Below are positions 31,289-44,316 of a stretch of DNA of 64,000 nt, piece after piece (positions within the stretch are counted from its first letter, which is position 1; every line of letters starts with the position of its first letter). The stretch is from positions 24,559,967-24,623,966 of the forward strand of contig JBANSL010000004.1 in the NCBI GenBank assembly GCA_037127255.1. The letters are read 5' to 3'. The DNA is from Persicaria tinctoria. Lineage: Eukaryota > Streptophyta > Magnoliopsida > Caryophyllales > Polygonaceae. Below the pieces are notes generated by a model, which saw only the letters and a list, made by a program, of their open reading frames with translations, had not been told where the DNA came from and did no database searches. Made by a program: the position numbers and the translations under genes.

Positions 31289-31483
31289 GGGTGGGTCGAT
31301 ATCGACTGGGGACTGGTCGATATCGACTGGGTTGGTCGATATCGACTGGTCTCCAGCGCCCGTTTCCTCTGTCGTTTGCTCCGGCGTTTACACCTGTCGC
31401 CCACTCCTTATGTTCATAGCAGCTACCTGTCCAGTAGATTTACCCTTAGGGTTAGGTTCAGAGGTTCCAGAGAGCGTACCTGA

Positions 31484-32531
31484 TTATCTGGGGACGGATG
31501 CTGCCATCTGACCAATCTGTGTGTCAATCGATTTTCTCCAAATATCGATTTCCCCAAGCCTAGAGTTGACATCATACAACTGAGTGTGGATGGAATTAAT
31601 AGACTTCTTGGTGTCTGAATGCTTCTTCTGCATTTCTTCTAGGATGGTCTGCAGGTCATCCTTCTTACCTTCTCTATCAGGGTGACCAGGTGCTCTGTAG
31701 GGAGGGGGATTCTGATGCTGGGGATGGCGATAGTAGCTCCAGTTTTGATTCTGGTGTGGCCTTGAGTAGTGCCCCCCCCCCCCCCGCATACCTTACCTCT
31801 TCGTGGGTCTCTCCTTGATGTACTTAATCGACGTGTAGGCACGCAGTAGTGTTGTGCCTCACAGACCCACATTCCAAACAAGGTTTATCTTTATAGAGGA
31901 ATTGAATTGTTTGGTAAGGCGACGTACCTGATCATTGTGGAACTGGTCCCTGACATCTGGATCAAGTTCCTTAGGTGGCACATACAACGACATAGATGGG
32001 GCAGGCCTTTCATACCTTTCGTCAGAAACGATCGCAGAAGTCCCATATGTGTTGTCGTAGTTGGCCAGCGTCTCAAATACCTCCCATGCTCGGCGTGGAG
32101 TGTATCTAAGATATTCATAGTTGGTGTAGTTGTTCATCCGATCCTTAGTAGGCGCATTCAGGCAGTTGAAGATGATCTCTTGGATGACGTAGGGTGGCTG
32201 GCCATGAGTAGGACAGGATTTCAGAAGCCTCTTGTAGCGCTCCCAGACTTGTGCTAGTGGTTCCCCTGGCTTTTGTCTGAAAGCCATGATTTGTTGTCAG
32301 AGGGCAGTTGTCTTTATAGGAGGAAAGAAATTGTTGAGGAACATGTCCTGTAGCTCATTCCAAGTGCGAATTGATCGCGGAGGGAATCCTTCCAGCCATT
32401 GTTGGGCTATTCCTGCAAGGGACCAACGAAAAGCCTTTAGTTTTAGACATTCAAGATTAGCACCATCAACTATAGCTTCGCATAAGTTTATAAAAGTGGT
32501 GACATGCTCTAAAGGACATTCATTAATTCTT
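31484..32531 (-). pseudogene. gag: E3 Gag fragment, copy 1
   Basis: Reads back from the Mutator-like insertion: RINECPLEHVTTFINLCEAI, KAFRWSLAGIAQQWLEG, FLNNFFPPIKTTAL, then a TGA where Arg (CGA) is expected, then MAFRQKPGEPLAQVWERYK to WNVGL. The knuckle region and C-terminus follow after a frameshift in a run of 14 C (31772-31785). The N-terminus is cut off by the insertion. Confidence 0.8.
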
Positions 32532-33883
32532 GAGAGAATTGCACCCAATATACCAAAACCCATACCCTTTTGCAAAACTAACACCCCCCATGAAAAAATA
32601 GCAAAAGTTGCAACGGGTCCTTTTTTTTTTTTTTTTGCAAAAGTAGCTGGTGGGATGGGCAGAGGAGAGAGGCCTCAGAGGGGGGGGGGGAAGAGAAAGG
32701 AGGGGGAGGGTAGAGGAGAGAGGTCTGCAAGTGGGCATGTTGGAAGAGGAGAGAGAGAGAGAGAGGAGGGGGGGGGAGAGAGGAATCATTACATGAAAAA
32801 TCGGGAGAGAGAATAACGTTAAATGCATATGAGAGAGGGGGGAATCCACTTTTCGTAGAGGAGAGAGGTAGAGGAGAGAGAGAAAATAAAAGTGATGTCA
32901 TTGAATAAAAATCGGACTTATGGACAACCCAGTGATCAGTTCCATGTCAACCAATACGAAATACCTGCCAACAACTTAATATTGTGTGTTGACCGAATGA
33001 TAAATCGTGCCAGCAACTTAAGATTCCCCATCGTATGATTCGTGGACTTCATGGATTTGTTAACAACTCGTAGGCATCGAAATATCATTGGCATGAAACT
33101 TTATTTTTATGGAACAAGTTTATATGTTGGTGGCACATAAAACATAATAAATGGCACATTAATTTTATCTGGCACGTAAAACAAATATCGTAAGCTTTCT
33201 TACCCATTTTCGTTAATATATGCTATCTGGATTTGGCATGTTTCACCTTTTGCGTGGCATGTAATAATCGGTTGTTGTCCCGTGTTTCCTATTGTCTTTC
33301 ATATAACTGCTAACTGGGATATGTCTGTGTATTTAATGCATGTGGGGGCCAGTGTTTAATGCACATGGAATAATCATCTCCCTCCTCCCCTTTTCCACAC
33401 AATTTCCATTGACACATCACACCTCCACTCTTTCCTTTTTTTTTTTTTACTTTGCTCACCTATAGGGCTGTGCATATTCGGGTATCCGACACGACACGGA
33501 TATCCGTGTCGGATACCCGGAACCGATAAGCCCAAAAGGCCTGACACGAACACGATCCGATAACTGTCGGATATCCGACACGGATACCCAAAACGGTTTC
33601 GGGTATCCGACTCGGATACCCGACACGATCCGGTTAGCTTTTCCTTCGCGCAACTCGTTAAACCATTACAGTTGAATATTAGATTCAATTCCTTATACTG
33701 ATGCAAAAAATCATCCATAGCAATTACAAACTCTAATGAATACATTGTAATCAAGCAAACGAAGAAACAAATTAACCAGTTCATGTTCAAAAGCCAAATA
33801 GGTAATCAATTTCACTTAAATTTTACAAAAACCTAAGAGAGAACAAGGGCGATTCGTAGTATTAAATGTTGAAAAACACCTCA
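32532..33883 (-). mobile_element. Mutator-like element, copy 1 (truncated by duplication junction)
   Basis: Left end after TTAATTCTT (32523-32531), starting GAGAGAATTGCACCCAATAT. Same as 44317 onward. Contains T, G and GA tracts (32618-32880) and no gene. The nested hAT begins at 33473. Confidence 0.8.
33473..33883 (+). mobile_element. hAT element, copy 1 (5' 411 bp only)
   Basis: Starts TAGGGCTGTGCATATTCGGG after CTCACCTA (33465-33472) and is cut at the duplication junction. Subterminal palindromes of GGATATCCGTGTCGGAT type are visible. Confidence 0.8.
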
Positions 33884-34560
33884 CGGATTTTTTAGCAACG
33901 ACGTAGGGTTGTAGCCGAATCCGTGGCTGATAGCTACGAACGTAGCCACGACCTGACATGTCGTCGCTAAATAAGCGTCGAGTGAAATTTTTTGTGGCTA
34001 AATCCGTGGCTGGGGGTGATGACATAAATTCGTGTCCAAAATGTCATGAATATTAGCCACGATCATGAATGTCGTAGCTAAATTCGTGTCCAAAATGTCA
34101 TGAAATATTCGTGGCTAATTTCGACGCCAATAAACCCGCAAAAAAATACCGTGGATGTACCGGTGGCTAAGAAGAAGTGACAATTGGCAATCATGACCTG
34201 ATTTCATGGTCAATAGCCACGAATTTAGCCACTATTGGAAAGTCCGTGGCTGAATTCGACGCTAATATGATCATGCTCATTGTCCATTGCTATATCCGAA
34301 TTTGGGTAATTATTCACACAAATTAAAGCAAATAATAATTTTAAAGCTCAAAATATCACCCAAAAAAAATATTATAGCCCAAAGGCGGTCAAACCCAATA
34401 TCAAAGATAGTAAAAGCCCAAAGAGGTCAACCCGTTAGTAGTAGTCAAAGCCCAATGAATATGGAAGCCCAATTAATAGCCACGGTCATATCCGTGGCTA
34501 ATGCCGTGGCTATTTACAGTTAACCTCATATGACCCACTTCAATTTCAAATGGGCTTTAA
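33884..34560. repeat. Left subterminal repeat region of the CACTA-like element
   Basis: At least fifteen copies of GTGGCTAA / TTAGCCAC variants in both orientations, for example TAGCCACGACCTGACATG and ATATCCGTGGCTAATGCCGT. Such arrays are transposase-binding regions in CACTA elements. Confidence 0.75.
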
Positions 34561-34649
34561 TTTATTATAGGCCCAAATATGGCTATATTTTTCGCCAATG
34601 AGCCCATTAATGATATATGTCTTTATATGCAAATAAATAATCAAAAATA

Positions 34650-37600
34650 AACAAAACTAATAATTGTTGAATAAAATATGTTTTGAGGAAAAAAATTTAT
34701 ATAAGTAACTAATAATCGTTGAATAAAATCTTATATTGACTAATAACTCATATGAGAATATTAAGAGAGTTTATTTTGAGGAAAATCATATAATTTGCTA
34801 CTGTTTGTGGAATAAATCTTGATATTATGTAATAAATTCTTATTAGAATACTATAAGTGTGTGTTTTGAGGGAAAATCATATCAGTAACGAATAAATGTT
34901 TAATAAAACCTTATACTGACTAATAAATTCTTATTAGAATACTATTAGAGTATGTTTTCAGGAAATCTTATATAAGTAACGAATATATGTTTAATAACAC
35001 CTTATAATACTAATAAATTCTTATTAGAATACTATAATAATATGTTTTGAGGAAAACTCATATAAGTAACGAATAGATGTTTAATAAAACCTTATATTGA
35101 CTAATAAATTCTTATTAGAATACTGTAAGAGTAAGTTTTGAGTAAATCTCATATAAGTAATGAAAAAATGTTTAATAAAACCTTATGTTTTCAGGAAATC
35201 TTATATAAGTAACGAATATATGTTTAATAACACCTTATAATACTAATAAATTCTTATTAGAATACTATAATAATATGTTTTGAGGAAAATTCATATAAGT
35301 AACGAATAGATGTTTAATAAAACCTTATATTGACTAATAAATTCTTATTAGAATACTGTAAGAGTAAGTTTTGAGTAAATCTCATATAAGTAATGAACAA
35401 ATGTTTAATAAAACCTTATATTGACTATTAAATTCTTATTAGAATACTATAAGATTATTTTTTGAGGAAAACTCATATAAGTGATGAACAAATGCTTAAT
35501 AAAACCTTATATTAACTAATAAATTGTTATTAGAATACAATAAGAGTATGTTTTGAGGAAATCTCATATAAGTAATGAACAAATGTTTAATAAAACCTTA
35601 TATTAACTACTAAATTCTTATTAAAATACTATAAGAGTATGTTTTGAGGAAAACTCATATAAGTAATGAAAAAATGTTTAATAAAACCATATATTAACTA
35701 ATAAATTCTTACTAGAATAAAATAAGAGTATGTTTTGAGGAAATATCATATAAGTAATGAACAAATGTTTAATAAAACCTTATACTAACTACTAAATTCT
35801 TATTAAAATAATATAAGAGTATGTTTTGAGTAAATCTCATATAAGTAATGAACAAATGTTTAATAAAACCTTATATTAACTACTAAATTCTTATTAGAAT
35901 ACTATAAGAGTATGTTTTGAGGAAAACTCATATAAGTGATGAACAAATGCTTAATAAAACCTTATATTAACTAATATATTGTTATTAGAATACAATAAGA
36001 GTATGTTTTGAGGAAATCTCATATATGTAATGAACAAATGTTTAATAAAACCTTATATTAACTACTAAATTCTTATTAAAATACTATAAGAGTATGTTTT
36101 GAGGAAAACTCATATAAGTAATGAAAAAATGTTTAATAAAACCGTATATTAACTAATAAATTCTTACTAGAATAAAATAAGAGTATGTTTTGAGGAAATA
36201 TCATATAAGTAATGAACAAATGTTTAATAAAACCTTATACTAACTACTAAATTCTTATTAAAATACTATAAGAGTATGTTTTGAGTAAATCTCATATAAG
36301 TAATGAACAAATGTTTAATAAAACCTTATATTAACTACTAAATTCTTATTAGAATACTATAAGAGTATGTTTTGAGGAAAACTCATATAAGTGATGAACA
36401 AATGATTAACAAAACATTATATTAAATAATAAATTGTTATTAGAATACAATAAGAGTATGTTTTGAGGAAATCTCATATAAGTAATGAACAAATGTTTAA
36501 TAAAACCTTATATTAACTACTAAATTCTTATTAGAATACTATAAGAGTATGTTTTGAGGAAAATTCATATAAGTGATGAACAATGCTTAACAAAACATTA
36601 TATTAACTAATAAATTGTTATTAAAATACAATAAGAGTATGTTTTGAGGAAATCTCATATAAGTAATGAACAAATGTTTAATAAAACCTTATATTAACTA
36701 CTAAATTCTTATTAGAATAGTATAAGAGTATGTTTTGAGGAAAACTCATATAAGTGATGAACAATGCTTAACAAAACATTATATTAACTAATAAATTGTT
36801 ATTAAAATACAATAAGAGTATGTTTTGAGGAAATCTCATATAAGTAATGAACAAATGTTTAATAAAACCCTATATTAACTACTAAATTCTTATAAGAATA
36901 CTATAAGAGAATGTTTTGAGGAAAACTCATATAAGTGATGAACAATACTTAACACAACATTATATTAACTAATAAATTGTTATTAAAATACAATAAGAGT
37001 ATGTTTTGAAGAAATCTCATATAAGTAATGAACAAATGTTTAATAAAACCTTATATTAACTACTAAATTCTTATTAGAATACTATAAGAGTATGTTTTGA
37101 GGAAAACTCATATAAGTGATGAACAAATGCTTAACAAAACATTATATTAACTAATAAATTGTTATTAAAATACAATAAGAGTATGTTTTGAGGAAATCTC
37201 ATATAAGTAATGAACAAATGTTTAATAAAACCTTATATTAACTACTAAATTCTTATTAGAATACTATAAGAGAATGTTTTGAGGAAAACTCATATAAGTG
37301 ATGAACAATGCTTAACAAAACATTATATTAACTAATAAATTGTTATTAAAATACAATAAGAGTATGTTTTGAGGAAATCTCATATAAGTAATGAACAAAT
37401 GTTTAATAAAACCTTGTATTAACTACTAAATTCTTATTAGAATAGTATAAGAGTATGTTTTGAGGAAAACTCATATAAGTGATGAACAATGCTTAATAAA
37501 ACATTATATTAACTAATAAATTGTTATTAAAATACAATAAGAGTATGTTTTGAGGAAACCTCATATAAGTAATGAACAAATGTTTAATAAAACCTTATAT

Positions 37601-40430
37601 TAACTACTAAATTCTTATTAGAATACTATAAGAGAATGTTTTGAGGAAAACTCATATAAGTGATGAACAATGCTTAACAAAACATTATATTAACTAATAA
37701 ATTGTTATTAAAATACAATAAGAGTATGTTTTGAAGAAATCTCATATAAGTAATGAACAAATGTTTAATAAAACCTTATATTAACTACTAAATTCTTATT
37801 AGAATACTATAAGAATATGTTTTGAGGAAAACTCATATAAGTGATGAACAAATGCTTAACAAAACATTATATTAACTAATAAATTGTTATTAAAATACAA
37901 TAAGAGTATGTTTTGAGGAAATCTCATATAAGTAATGAACAAATGTTTAATAAAACCTTATATTAACTACTAAATTCTTATTAGAATACTATAAGAGAAT
38001 GTTTTGAGGGAAACTCATATAAGTGATGAACAATGCTTAACAAAACATTATATTAACTAATAAATTGTTATTAAAATACAATAAGAGTATGTTTTGAGGA
38101 AATCTCATATAAGTAATGAACAAATGTTTAATAAAACCTTATATTAACTACTAAATTCTTATTAGAATACTATAAGAGTATGTTTTGAGGAAAACTCATA
38201 TAAGTGATGAACAAATGCTTAACGAAACATTATATTAACTAATAAATTGTTATTAAAATACAATAAGAGTATGTTTTGAGGAAATCTCATATAAGTAATG
38301 AACAAATGTTTAATAAAACCTTATATTAACTACTAAATTCTTATTAGAATACTATAAGAGTATGTTTTGAGGAAAACTCATATAAGTGATGAACAAATGC
38401 TTAACAAAACATTATATTAACTAATAAATTGTTATTAAAATACAATAAGAGTATGTTTTGAGGAAATCTCATATAAGTAATGAAAAATGTTTAATAAAAC
38501 CTTATATTAACTACTAAATTCTTATTAGAATACTATAAGAGAATGTTTTGAGGAAAACTCATATAAGTGATGAACAATGCTTAACAAAACATTATATTAA
38601 CTAATAAATTGTTATTAAAATACAATAAGAGTATGTTTTGAGGAAATCTCATATAAGTAATGAACAAATGTTTAATAAAACCTTATATTAACTACTAAAT
38701 TCTTATTAGAATAGTATAAGAGTATGTTTTGAGGAAAACTCATATAAGTGATGAACAATGCTTAACAAAACATTATATTAACTAATAAATTGTTATTAAA
38801 ATACAATAAGAGTATGTTTTGAGGAAACCTCATATAAGTAATGAACAAATGTTTAATAAAACCTTATATTAACTACTAAATTCTTATTAGAATACTATAA
38901 GAGAATGTTTTGAGGAAAACTCATATAAGTGATGAACAATGCTTAACAAAACATTATATTAACTAATAAATTGTTATTAAAATACAATAAGAGTATGTTT
39001 TGAAGAAATCTCATATAAGTAATGAACAAATGTTTAATAAAACCTTATATTAACTACTAAATTCTTATTAGAATACTATAAGAGTATGTTTTGAGGAAAA
39101 CTCATATAAGTGATGAACAAATGCTTAACAAAACATTATATTAACTAATAAATTGTTATTAAAATACAATAAGAGTATGTTTTGAGGAAATCTCATATAA
39201 GTAATGAACAAATGTTTAATAAAACCTTATATTAACTACTAAATTCTTATTAGAATACTATAAGAGAATGTTTTGAGGAAAACTCATATAAGTGATGAAC
39301 AATGCTTAACAAAACATTATATTAACTAATAAATTGTTATTAAAATACAATAAGAGTATGTTTTGAGGAAATCTCATATAAGTAATGAACAAATGTTTAA
39401 TAAAACCTTATATTAACTACTAAATTCTTATTAGAATACTATAAGAGTATGTTTTGAGGAAAACTCATATAAGTGATGAACAAATGCTTAACGAAACATT
39501 ATATTAACTAATAAATTGTTATTAAAATACAATAAGAGTATGTTTTGAGGAAATCTCATATAAGTAATGAACAAATGTTTAATAAAACCTTATATTAACT
39601 ACTAAATTCTTATTAGAATACTATAAGAGTATGTTTTGAGGAAAACTCATATAAGTGATGAACAAATGCTTAACAAAACATTATATTAACTAATAAATTG
39701 TTATTAAAATACAATAAGAGTATGTTTTGAGGAAATCTCATATAAGTAATGAACAAATGTTTAATAAAACCTTATATTAAGTACTAAATTCTTATTAAAA
39801 TACTATAAGAGTATGTTTTGAGTAAAACTAGCTCATATAAGTAATGAAAAAATGTTTAATAAAACCTTATATTAACTACTAAATTCTTATTAAAATATTA
39901 TAACAGTATGTTTTGAGTAAAACTAGCTCATATAAGTAATGAAAAAATGTTTAATAAAACCTTATATTAACTCATATAAAAGTATAAAAGTATGTTTTGA
40001 GAAAAAACTCATATAAGTAACTAACAAAGGTTTAATAAAATGTTATAGTAACTACTAAATTTATATTAGAATACTATAAAATTATGTTTTGAGAAAAACT
40101 CATATAAGTAACTAAGAAAGGTTTAATAAAACCTTATATTAACTACTAAATTCTTATTAGAACAAAATAAGAGTATGTTTTGAGGAAAACTCATATAAGT
40201 GACTAACTAATGTTGAATAAAATTTTATATCAACTACTATAATCTTATTAGAATAGTATAAGGGTATGTTTTGACGAAAACTCATATGAGTGACTAATAA
40301 ATGTGGAATAAAATCTTATATTAAGTAGTAAATTCTTATTTTAATAATATAAGAGTATGTTTAGAGGAAAAATCATATAATTGACTAATAAATGTTTAAT
40401 AAAACATTATACTAACTTATACATTCTTTT
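34650..40430. repeat. 90-bp satellite-like tandem array, dimeric higher-order structure
   Basis: About 64 AT-rich monomers of 90-91 bp, each with TATGTTTTGAGGAAA, CTCATATAAGTAATGAACAA and AAACCTTATATTAACTA. Two monomer types alternate: one has GATGAACAATGCTTAAC and AATTGTTATTAAAATAC, the other has TAATGAACAAATGTTTAAT and ATTCTTATTAGAATAC. This gives a 181-bp dimer in the centre. Within it a block of seven dimers recurs with a 1,270-bp offset (marker variants at 37441/38710, 37731/39001 and 38222/39492). Monomers at both edges are diverged. Confidence 0.9.
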
Positions 40431-41982
40431 TACAAGAATTTTTTTATACCAAACCTAAAATTATTAAAACTGATATTTAAAAAATTCGCAAAAATACGGA
40501 TACTGAACTAGTTTAATAACGTTGGGTAAAATCATTCGCATAAGATAAGGATATTGATATTTATTTTCTATATATGAATTGTGAAGGAAAAAAAATTTAC
40601 TCCTGAGATTATTTACCGCCTATTGTAATTTTGAGCGGTAAATTCCCCCCCCCCCCCAAAAAAATTTTCGTCAAAATTTAAAGCGGTCTCAAATAGGCTC
40701 TAACCCTAATTTTTCAGTCGACCGCTTCTCAAAGGCAGAGACGGCTCTCCTGCCTCCTCTCTCAACTTTCGCCTCTTCTGTCAATGGTGCTTCTTCTTCC
40801 TCCTTCCTCCTGGTCTCATATCCCCGCCGCATCCTCTTCCTCCTTCTGTCAATGGTGTTGTCGACGTCTCCTCGGATATGCGAAGTATTGTCACCACCCA
40901 ACGACCTTCATCATCAGATCTCGAACCCAACGTCCTTCATCCTTGATTTTCAGACACGTTGCTCGGTCCCGAATATCCCTCCATTGAAGGCTGAAGGTGA
41001 GCTCGTTCCCTCTTCTCCTCCTCTACTCTCGCTTTCCCCGTCCTTCTCTTTCTATATTTTGCTGCTGATGTGAAATATGGTTTTTTAATTCATCGCATTT
41101 GAGAAGAGGAAAAACAAGAGAGAGCGCCAATTGAGGAAGATCTTCGCTGTTTGCTGCTTCAGCTTCGCATCAATCTCTCTTTTAATCGGCCATGGCTCTC
41201 ACCCGCTTGGATTTGGTCCCGGTTTGTACTCAACCTGTTAGGTATTTGAATGTTCTCAAATCCTCTTTTTAAGCCTTTGCTTTTGAAATCCCTCAAAGGC
41301 TCCTCCTTGTGCTGATGTTTTGAAAAAGTCTGAAAAATGGAATGATTGTAAATCTTTTAGGGATGGGTGCTGCTGTCCTCGACATGAAAGCAACAGTTAA
41401 ACTTCTGCTACTCCTTTCTATCTGGACATTGCTCCTGGGTACAGCCCGATTCTTACCTTGGACGTATTCTTAGTGCAGGTAAACTTCTGTTCTGAGACTC
41501 AAAAAGTTCTGTATGAATTAATATCTCATGAAAACTTGAGGTTTAATGTTGATGACCATGTTTCTATGGAAAATTTCGGGCACAACTTATCTGCAGTTCA
41601 AAATCATGTCATCTACTAGGCGATTGTTGATAAAATTTATCATTTTGAGTGTTTGGTGCTACCATTGATAACTAAGGTAGGTGCAGATACAGTGAAAACC
41701 TGATGCTCATGACATCCTATTCAAGTGGAAGTGTTATTTTCCTTGGGTTTTTTATTCTTATAGATACATTGAAGGCCAATCAATAACTATTCTAAATCAT
41801 CCAATATGATTAATATTAGACCTGATTGACCTTCAATATATCTTTCAAAATGCAAGCATCCTTAATCTTTGAGAGGAAGAGGCAACAATTTTTTAACTGT
41901 AACAAGAAGACTAATCAAATGAAAAGAAACATCCCCGGATGCTATCGGCTAGGTTTCATTTAGCTGAAATTTTACATTGTCA

Positions 41983-42019
<37 letters not shown>

Positions 42020-42559
42020 TAAAATCCATTTATCAATTTTTTTAAACAAGTTTTGTTGTACACATTTACCATCATGAGGCAATACCTTCAATCATTAACT
42101 TACATCGTGTTGGCATCTTCCACACATTTTATTTATCTCCTACAGCTTGTCTAAGATCTCAATGGAAATTGCACAGGTAGATTTATTTAAGAGTGTTAAC
42201 TCTGCTTAATTACAATAGTCCATGTGCTTTTTAGTAATTGTAATGACTTTCTTGCCTTGGTTGCCAAATTATTGAAGATTTATTGCATTTTGTTGTTCCT
42301 GCAGGAGTAATCATACAGATGATGTTGTGGAGATAAGGAAATTCACGAGGACATAAAATATGTTCTCCAATTTGTTTTTTTTTTTTGCATCTAAATCTTG
42401 TTCTTTATTTTTGTACTCCATTTATGTATGGTTGGATTTGGTCGATCCTATACTAGTTTATTATCATTGATGTGTTTATATATATATTTTCTATATGATA
42501 TCGTGTGTGTTTATATATATATAATGCGTCCAAAATGAGGATTAAGGCGACGGCCCACA
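40431..42559. other. Gene-like sequence inside the CACTA-like element, unidentified
   Basis: After the array the base composition changes. A C run (40647-40658), a telobox-like TAACCCTAAT (40701) and pyrimidine-rich leader-like sequence precede short open stretches, for example MVLLLPPSSWSHIPAASSSS from 40784 and MALTRLDLVPVCTQPV from about 41192. A stretch near 41425-41480 reads LDIAPGYSPILTLDVFLVQ and ends in a good donor CAG|GTAAAC. CACTA elements often capture host gene pieces; which gene this is I cannot tell. An (AAT) microsatellite lies at about 41988-42017. Confidence 0.45.
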
Positions 42560-42927
42560 TGTATAGCCAACAATAAAATCACGAACTTAGCCACGGATAT
42601 CGCCACGAGAATAGCCATGGCCATAACCAATAATAAAGCCACGAATTTAGCCACTTAATTGGCCACGAAATCAGCCACGAAAGACGCTAGACATCTCGCA
42701 CGTGCCAAGCCACGAAATCAGCCACGGCTGGCACCTTTCTGAACTGGCCACGGACATAGCCACGGGTTTGTCAGATCGTGGCTATTAGCCACGGATATTG
42801 TGTTGGTGGCTGTTAGCGTCGAGGCATATAGCCTCGAATGGCGACGAACGTCAAATTCATGGCTATGCCCGTGGCTAAACCGTTTAGCCATGGAAATTCG
42901 TGGCCAATTCGTGGCTATTTGGTAGTG
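42560..42927. repeat. Right subterminal repeats and terminus of the CACTA-like element
   Basis: About twenty TAGCCACGAA / TTCGTGGCTA motifs, ending ATTTGGTAGTG. GCA follows and may be the 3-bp target duplication. The insertion lies in the linker before protease of E3. Confidence 0.75.
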
Positions 42928-42930
42928 GCA

Positions 42931-43261
42931 GGATCCTTTGGATATTTTATCGTTAAAGGCAGCTTTTTCTTTGGCGGAGGTGCTAATGTTGTATGGGGAT
43001 GATCAAAATCGACTGGTGCTTGGTCGATATCGAGTTGTGTCTGGTCGATATCGACTGGATTGGCTGGCCTCGAAATTTGTGGAGGATTCGGGTCGATTTC
43101 GACCAAGGGTGGGTCGATATCGACTGGTCTCCAGCGCCCGCTTCCTCCGTCGTTTGCTCCGGCGTTTACACCTGTCGCCCACTCCTTATGTTCATAGCAG
43201 CTACATGTCCAGTAGATTTACCCTTAGGGTTAGGTTCAGAGGTTCCAGAGAGCGTACCTGA
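42931..43261 (-). pseudogene. E3 gag-protease linker, copy 2
   Basis: Encodes the VDIDQTQLDIDQAPVDFDHP linker from TCGATATCGA sites and the LPLTIKYPKDPA block, then stops at the CACTA-like insertion. It has two fewer palindrome units than copy 1. Confidence 0.75.
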
Positions 43262-44316
43262 TTATCTGGGGACGGATGCTGCCATCTGACCAATCTGTGT
43301 GTCAATCGATTTTCTCCAAATATCGATTTCCCCAAGCCTAGAGTTGACATCATACAACTGAGTGTGGATGGAATTGATAGACTTCTTGGTGTCTGAATGC
43401 TTCTTCTGCATTTCTTCTAGGATGGTCTGCAGGTCATCCTTCTTACCTTCTCTATCAGGGTGACCAGGTGCTCTGTAGGGAGGGGGATTCTGATGCTGGG
43501 GATGGCGATAGTAGCTCCAGTTTTGATTCTGGTGTGGCCTTGAGTAGTGCCCCCCCCCCCCCCCCCCCCCGCATACCTTACCTCTTCGTGGGTCTCTCCT
43601 TGATGTACTTAATCGACGTGTGGGCACGCAGTAGTGTTGTGCCTCACAGACCCACATTCCAAACAAGGTTTATCTTTATAGAGGAATTGAATTGTTTGGT
43701 AAGGCGACGTACCTGATCATTGTGGAACTGGTCCCTGACATCTGGATCAAGTTCCTTAGGTGGCACATACAACGACATAGATGGGGCAGGCCTTTCATAC
43801 CTTTCGTCAGAAACGGTCGCAGAAGTCCCATATGTGTTGTCGTAGTTGGCCAGCGTCTCAAATACCTCCCATGCTCGGCGTGGAGTGTATCTAAGATATT
43901 CATAGTTGGTGTAGTTGTTCATCCGATCCTTAGTAGGCGCATTCAGGCAGTTGAAGATGATCTCTTGGATGACGTAGGGTGGCTGGCCATGAGTAGGGCA
44001 GGATTTCAGAAGCCTCTTGTAGCGCTCCCAGACTTGTGCTAGTGGTTCCCCTGGCTTTTGTCTGAAAGCCATGATTTGTTGTCAGAGGGCAGTTGTCTTT
44101 ATAGGAGGAAAGAAATTGTTGAGGAACATGTCCTGTAGCTCATTCCAAGTGCGAATTGATCGCGGAGGCAATCCTTCCAGCCATTGTTGGGCTATTCCTG
44201 CAAGGGACCAACGAAAAGCCTTTAGTTTTAGACATTCAAGATTAGCACCATCAACTATAGCTTCGCATAAGTTTATAAAAGTGGTGACATGCTCTAAAGG
44301 ACATTCATTAATTCTT
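43262..44316 (-). pseudogene. gag: E3 Gag fragment, copy 2
   Basis: Same content as copy 1: INECPLEHVTTFINLCEAIV, FRWSLAGIAQQWLEGLPPRS, a TGA near 44073, MAFRQKPGEPLAQVWERYK, then the C-terminal part with DLQTILEEMQKKHSDTKKS after a run of 21 C (43550-43570). Continues upstream at 46547-46971 beyond the Mutator-like insertion. Confidence 0.8.

Larger units (their letters stand above)
31112..33883 (-). repeat. Direct duplication, copy 1
   Basis: About 2,770 bp that recurs at 42931-45664 with few differences: scattered substitutions, two fewer TCGATATCGA units in copy 2 and homopolymer lengths. It contains linker, gag and the first 1.35 kb of the Mutator-like element with the start of the nested hAT. 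It ends inside the hAT at CACCTCA, where CACTA-like sequence begins. Confidence 0.88.
33884..42927. mobile_element. CACTA-like DNA transposon with large internal tandem array, no transposase
   Basis: The right end, read inward, is CACTACCAAATAGCCACGAA with many subterminal copies of a TAGCCACGAA motif in both directions (42560-42927). The left side (33884-34560) has the same motif repeated. These are the hallmarks of En/Spm-type ends. The left terminus is not a clean CACTA end and adjoins a duplication junction, so it may be cut. No transposase ORF is seen. The inside holds a 5.8-kb tandem array and 2.1 kb of gene-like sequence. Confidence 0.7.

Noticed and set aside
29804..31511. Plus-strand ORFs with repeated RYRL, SISTG and VDIDW
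   Set aside because: The palindrome is open on both strands in all frames, so these are shadows of the minus-strand linkers.
31772..31785. C run as a biological frameshift signal
   Set aside because: Its length differs between the two duplicated copies (14 against 21), as expected for slippage or sequencing error, and gag is already broken.
32286..32901. ORFs rich in Gly/Glu or Ser/Pro over 32286-32901 and 44071-44693
   Set aside because: They come from GA, G and T tracts in the Mutator-like element and from antisense gag.
33374..33790. 138-aa minus ORF, repeated at 45095-45571
   Set aside because: It crosses the Mutator/hAT border and includes the hAT subterminal palindromes, so it is not a gene.
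34650..40430. Could the regular array be a CRISPR array?
   Set aside because: Monomers are contiguous 90-bp satellite repeats without unique spacers, in a plant genome.
40689..40901. 70-aa minus ORF, charged
   Set aside because: Antisense of the pyrimidine-rich leader-like sequence; no family is recognised.
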